DNA of 15,472 bases from JBBTRN01 sp038065175 (GTDB lineage: Bacteria; Patescibacteriota; Doudnabacteria; UBA920). The notes below the pieces were generated by a model. It was not told the origin of the DNA and did no database searches. It saw nothing but the letters and a program-made list of their open reading frames with translations. Where the stretch lies: contig JBBTRN010000014.1 of NCBI GenBank assembly GCA_038065175.1, positions 1 to 15,472 of the forward strand, read 5' to 3'. Numbering within the stretch: position 1 is the first letter of the stretch; each line of letters begins with the position of its first letter. Positions 13,392-15,472 of the stretch are shown piece after piece. Position numbers and translations under genes: made by a program.

Positions 13392-13937
13392 TTATCTTGC
13401 ACTCACGTTAATAACGCCTAGAACTGATGGTTTTAAATGGTCGTGGAATTTCCACTCCCCGACTTTTTCAAATTTAAACTGCCACTTGCCTCCAAAAGAA
13501 ACCCCTGCCTTAGGGTCAAACTCCGGGTAATCTGTATGCACAGGATACGGCGCTGAAGCCGGCAACATCAACCCTTCTGAATTATTCTTAAATATTACTA
13601 TGTCGCCTACCTTAATATTCACGGTCTGTGGCGCATATTTGCTGCCGTCATAATCAATTTGCACAACCAATACATCGGGCGACATTGTGCCTTCCTCGCC
13701 GCTGGAAAACGTGCCTTCGGTTCCGGTTCCTCCCCCTGCGCTTTCCATTCCCCTCCCTTGAGGGGAGGGGCTAGGGGAGGGTGTCGGGATTGCCGCGGAG
13801 TCAGATTCGTTTGTTTCTTTCATCATTTCGCCATTTTCTAAAATCGGCGCTTCTGCCTGTTTGTTCTTTTGCACATAAAAATAATACCCCCCTGCCAAAA
13901 TTATTAAAATGATTATAAACTTGCCGAATTTTTTCAT
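13392..13937 (-). CDS. membrane-anchored cupredoxin-like protein without copper-ligand Cys
   Basis: A 181-residue exported protein with an N-terminal anchor (hydrophobic 7-22), a low-complexity linker (about 30-80) and a cupredoxin-like beta-sandwich (about 85-181). The domain has the strand pattern VNIKVGDIVIFKNN, then H134 in YPVHTDYP, and W-K-F-H165-D-H167 near the end. Classical blue-copper proteins use two His, one Cys and usually a Met. Here there is no Cys in the domain, so any metal site would be built from His, or the fold is structural. Residues 51-64 of the linker (TPSPSPSPQGRGM) come from a GC-rich palindromic repeat shared with rseP. The ATG at 13937 gives the anchor. An extended -10 promoter lies upstream. 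Copper binding is unproven. Confidence 0.75.
   Translation of the reverse strand: MKKFGKFIIILIILAGGYYFYVQKNKQAEAPILENGEMMKETNESDSAAIPTPSPSPSPQGRGMESAGGGTGTEGTFSSGEEGTMSPDVLVVQIDYDGSKYAPQTVNIKVGDIVIFKNNSEGLMLPASAPYPVHTDYPEFDPKAGVSFGGKWQFKFEKVGEWKFHDHLKPSVLGVINVSAR
13747..13784 (-). repeat. GC-rich repeat family 1, copy in the cupredoxin-like gene
   Basis: In the gene sense a C-rich arm is followed by CCCCTCAAGGGAGGGG, a hairpin with CCCCTCCC and GGGAGGGG complementary. It encodes PSPSPSPQGRG. It aligns without gaps, and in the same frame, with the copy in rseP at 10538-10572. Confidence 0.75.
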
Positions 13938-13971
13938 ATATTTCGTAAATTTTTATTTATCTTGTAAAATG

Positions 13972-13977
13972 ATTATA
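13972..13977 (-). promoter_or_regulatory. extended -10 promoter for the minus-strand cluster
   Basis: On the minus strand TGC directly precedes a perfect TATAAT, an extended -10 box, about 35 nt before the cupredoxin-like gene start. The -35 region (AAGACT at 17 nt) is weak, as is usual for extended -10 promoters. It lies in the 81-nt divergent spacer and probably starts the long minus-strand series. Confidence 0.6.
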
Positions 13978-13985
13978 GCACAATA

Positions 13986-14014
13986 TGCCCTATAAGTCTT
14001 ATTAGCCCTATTTG
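13986..14014. repeat. CCTATTAGT word repeat before the small basic gene
   Basis: Variants CCTATAAGT, CTTATTAGC and CCTATTTGT run up to the ATG at 14019. They belong to the same 9-nt family as the repeats near rseP and miaA. Confidence 0.6.
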
Positions 14015-14018
14015 TCTC

Positions 14019-14156
14019 ATGAAAAAAAAGATAACTGATGAATTTCCAACCAAAGCAAAAAAACGCGAACTGAAAAAGCGGCCGCGTATGCGCGTCCATG
14101 GTCGTGCTTTAAAAACCGCTCAAACGCATGCTGGCAAAAAATTGAGCTCTCAATAA
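14019..14156 (+). CDS. small basic hypothetical protein (45 residues)
   Basis: A complete frame of 45 codons (ATG to TAA) that encodes a very basic, probably nucleic-acid-binding peptide. Lys and Arg are concentrated at both ends, and the middle reads KKRPRMRVHGRALK. The stop lies 4 nt before the miaA start, so the two are likely co-transcribed and perhaps translationally coupled. Its size and composition resemble ribosomal-protein-like or RNA-binding small proteins, but I do not recognise a family. No Shine-Dalgarno precedes it. Evidence that it is real: tight spacing to miaA, a full frame starting with ATG in an otherwise empty stretch, and a non-random basic composition. Confidence 0.6.
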   Translation: MKKKITDEFPTKAKKRELKKRPRMRVHGRALKTAQTHAGKKLSSQ

Positions 14157-14192
14157 GCCTATGAGCCCTGTCCGTCCCATTAGTCCTATTAA
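14157..14192 (+). repeat. CCTATTAGT word repeat forming the first miaA codons
   Basis: Nine-nt variants CCTATGAGC, CCTGTCCGT, CCCATTAGT and CCTATTAAA cover the miaA start codon. Because the period is a multiple of three, the repeat encodes a regular SPVRPISPI peptide. Confidence 0.6.
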
Positions 14193-15192
14193 AGTCGTCG
14201 TGATAGTCGGCCCAACGTCCAGTGGTAAATCCGAACTAGCTGTTAAATTGGCAAAAAAATTTAACGGTGAAATCATTTCCGCGGACAGCCGGCAAATATA
14301 CAAAGGCATGAATATAGGAACCGGCAAAGTGCCCGGCAGATGGCATACTACTCATATGCGCGGCCGCGCGTTTAAGCAGTATTTCTATAAAGACATTCGC
14401 CACCATCTTATAGATTTCGTAAATCCCAAAACCCAATACTCCGCCGCGCTATTTCAGCGCGATGCTGGAAAAATTATCGTCGATATCTCAAAACGCGGCA
14501 AACTACCCATTCTTTGCGGCGGCACCGGCCATTGGATAGACATCGTGGTTTACGACCGACAAATTCCCGACATTAAACCAAACCCCACGCTCCGCAAAAA
14601 ATTAGAAAAACTTTCCACCGTTCGCCTATTCGAGCGAATTAGAGAACGGGATCCAGAGCGCGCCAGGACAATCGATAAACATAACAAACGTCGGCTCACC
14701 CGCGCTCTGGAAATTATTCTCACGACCGGGAAACCCGTGCCCCCCAATTCTGTCATCCCGAGCGATCCGCCAGCTGGCGGAGAATCGAGGGATCCCTTAT
14801 ATAATGCCCATTGGATAGGCCTAAAAATCCCCCAAAAACCCCTCTATCAAAAAATTGACTTGCGGTTAAAACACAGGCTCAAAGCTGGGATGGTAAACGA
14901 AGTAAAGCAATTACGAAAACAAGGTCTCTCCTGGCGCCGACTGGAACAATTCGGCTTGGAATACCGGTATATTTCGCAATACTTACTGGCTTCCCCACAT
15001 CCCCTCCCCACGGATGGCGAGAGGGTCAGGGAGGGGTGGAACGAAATGATTCAAAAGCTCTCCTACGCCATAAAACATTATGCCAAACGCCAACTCACTT
15101 GGTGGAAAAGGAATAAAGAAATAAATTGGATAAAGCCACATACTAAAATTGCTTCGCGCGTGGTTTCCAAATTCCTAAATCATGCGTCATAA
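14161..15192 (+). CDS. miaA: tRNA dimethylallyltransferase with two in-frame repeat insertions
   Basis: A 343-residue MiaA, which transfers a dimethylallyl group to A37 of tRNAs that read codons beginning with U. Visible motifs: P-loop GPTSSGKS (17-24), ISADSRQIYKGMNIGTGK (39-56) with catalytic D42, CGGTGHWI (119-126, where most have GTGLYI), the RRLTRALEI segment (about 180-188), and GLEYRYISQYL plus HYAKRQLTWWKRN near the end. Three parts are foreign. The N-terminal SPVRPISPI (2-10) is encoded by an intergenic word repeat. Residues about 197-212 are encoded by a palindromic repeat. Residues about 278-294 are encoded by a GC-rich repeat shared with rseP. Without the two insertions the length is about 310, normal for the family. 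The ATG follows the small basic gene by 4 nt. Confidence 0.95.
   Translation: MSPVRPISPIKVVVIVGPTSSGKSELAVKLAKKFNGEIISADSRQIYKGMNIGTGKVPGRWHTTHMRGRAFKQYFYKDIRHHLIDFVNPKTQYSAALFQRDAGKIIVDISKRGKLPILCGGTGHWIDIVVYDRQIPDIKPNPTLRKKLEKLSTVRLFERIRERDPERARTIDKHNKRRLTRALEIILTTGKPVPPNSVIPSDPPAGGESRDPLYNAHWIGLKIPQKPLYQKIDLRLKHRLKAGMVNEVKQLRKQGLSWRRLEQFGLEYRYISQYLLASPHPLPTDGERVREGWNEMIQKLSYAIKHYAKRQLTWWKRNKEINWIKPHTKIASRVVSKFLNHAS
14751..14793 (+). repeat. palindromic insertion in miaA
   Basis: A perfect TCCGCC-AGCT-GGCGGA palindrome (14766-14781) is framed by TCATCCCGAGCGA and TCGAGGGATC, which are partly complementary to each other. It encodes about 16 residues (SVIPSDPPAGGESRDP) that the MiaA family lacks. 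Confidence 0.65.
14992..15040 (+). repeat. GC-rich repeat family 2, copy in miaA
   Basis: CCCCTCCC (15001-15008) and GGGAGGGG (15029-15036) are complementary around a core with CGGATGGCGAG. It encodes SPHPLPTDGERVREGWN. Core and reading frame match the copy in rseP. Confidence 0.7.
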
Positions 15193-15209
15193 ATCTCCTT
15201 TTATTGCAT

Positions 15210-15238
15210 TTGACTCCTGCTCTTTTCTCTGCCACAAT
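15210..15238 (+). promoter_or_regulatory. promoter for the 62-residue gene
   Basis: TTGACT (15210-15215) is followed after 17 nt by CACAAT (15233-15238). The transcript would start about 15 nt before the start codon and still include the Shine-Dalgarno. The -10 box matches the consensus at four of six positions. Confidence 0.45.
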
Positions 15239-15247
15239 GCTCCCGAA

Positions 15248-15254
15248 AAGGAGG
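15248..15254 (+). promoter_or_regulatory. strong Shine-Dalgarno AAGGAGG
   Basis: A perfect AAGGAGG lies 4 nt before the ATG at 15259. It is the only strong ribosome-binding site seen in this window, and it fixes the start of the following gene. Confidence 0.75.
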
Positions 15255-15258
15255 TTTT

Positions 15259-15447
15259 ATGGTTCTTAATGAAAACCTGCAAAAGCTCAAAGGGTTTCTC
15301 AAACGGCTCGAGAAGATACAGAAGCAAGCTCCCAAGAAAAAACTACAAGCAAAGCCTCTAAAGGATGAGATCGAAAAGGAGATTGCTTTCATCAACTGGA
15401 TGATTGGAGCCTCAAAAGGTTACCGTTCGGTTTCTGGTTGTTTTTAA
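15259..15447 (+). CDS. small coiled-coil hypothetical protein (62 residues)
   Basis: A complete 62-residue frame that I do not recognise. It is Lys-rich, with a heptad-like helical pattern (about 3-46, NENLQKLKGFLKRLEKIQKQ and LKDEIEKEIAFINWMIG), and would probably form a coiled coil or helical hairpin. There is no signal peptide or membrane segment. It has its own promoter candidate and a strong Shine-Dalgarno, unlike its neighbours, and lies 66 nt after miaA in the same direction. This mode of expression suggests independent, possibly high-level expression, or a different origin. What follows to the window end (25 nt) holds no feature. Confidence 0.65.
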   Translation: MVLNENLQKLKGFLKRLEKIQKQAPKKKLQAKPLKDEIEKEIAFINWMIGASKGYRSVSGCF

Positions 15448-15472
15448 TCGCTTTTTTGGAAAAATTTAATCT

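Noticed and set aside
13659..13841. Plus-strand frame opposite the cupredoxin-like gene
   Set aside because: It is antisense to a convincing gene and Gly/Arg-rich because of the GC-rich repeat.

Overview
The window looks like part of a small bacterial genome of the Candidate Phyla Radiation (Patescibacteria), probably a Parcubacteria-type lineage. No marker gene proves this; the case rests on several traits together. ProS has no editing insertion. FolD has an altered cofactor motif. frr, rseP and proS sit together without the isoprenoid and phospholipid genes that often lie between them. A membrane protein carries two carboxypeptidase-regulatory-like domains, and there is a cupredoxin-like protein without a copper-ligand cysteine. 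Almost no gene has a Shine-Dalgarno sequence. No rRNA or tRNA gene was recognised.

Layout. From about 13.94 kb down to 22 every gene is on the minus strand. In transcription order these are: an anchored cupredoxin-like protein, a DNA polymerase III delta'-like subunit, an Asp-box (BNR/Ycf48-like) lipoprotein, frr, a possible 19-residue membrane micropeptide, rseP, proS, the rod-shape set mreB-mreC-mreD-mrdA (PBP2), then folD, a two-domain membrane protein and a stand-alone response regulator. Last comes a separately promoted pair, secE and a YdjM/DUF457-like membrane protein. secE is only 59 codons long but unmistakable. From 14.02 kb the plus strand carries a 45-residue basic protein, miaA, and a 62-residue coiled-coil protein that has its own promoter and the only strong Shine-Dalgarno in the window.

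How the genes fit together. mreBCD and PBP2 form the elongation machinery for lateral cell wall. frr, proS, miaA, secE and the delta'-like gene are housekeeping genes for translation, tRNA modification, secretion and replication. RseP is a membrane site-2 protease. The lipoprotein and the cupredoxin-like protein are probably exposed at the cell surface.

The most unusual layer is repetitive DNA. (1) Two families of GC-rich palindromic repeat lie in frame inside rseP, miaA and the cupredoxin gene. Each family is read in the same frame in two different genes and adds a low-complexity peptide, which resembles the behaviour of Rickettsia palindromic elements. miaA carries a further in-frame palindromic insert, and its first codons are a 9-nt intergenic repeat. 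(2) A 183-bp MITE-like element with perfect 14-bp terminal inverted repeats and a 5-bp target duplication sits upstream of folD. (3) Most intergenic spacers hold their own set of degenerate short word repeats or inverted repeats. (4) The mreC-mreD spacer is an array of hairpins that includes two mutually exclusive stems.
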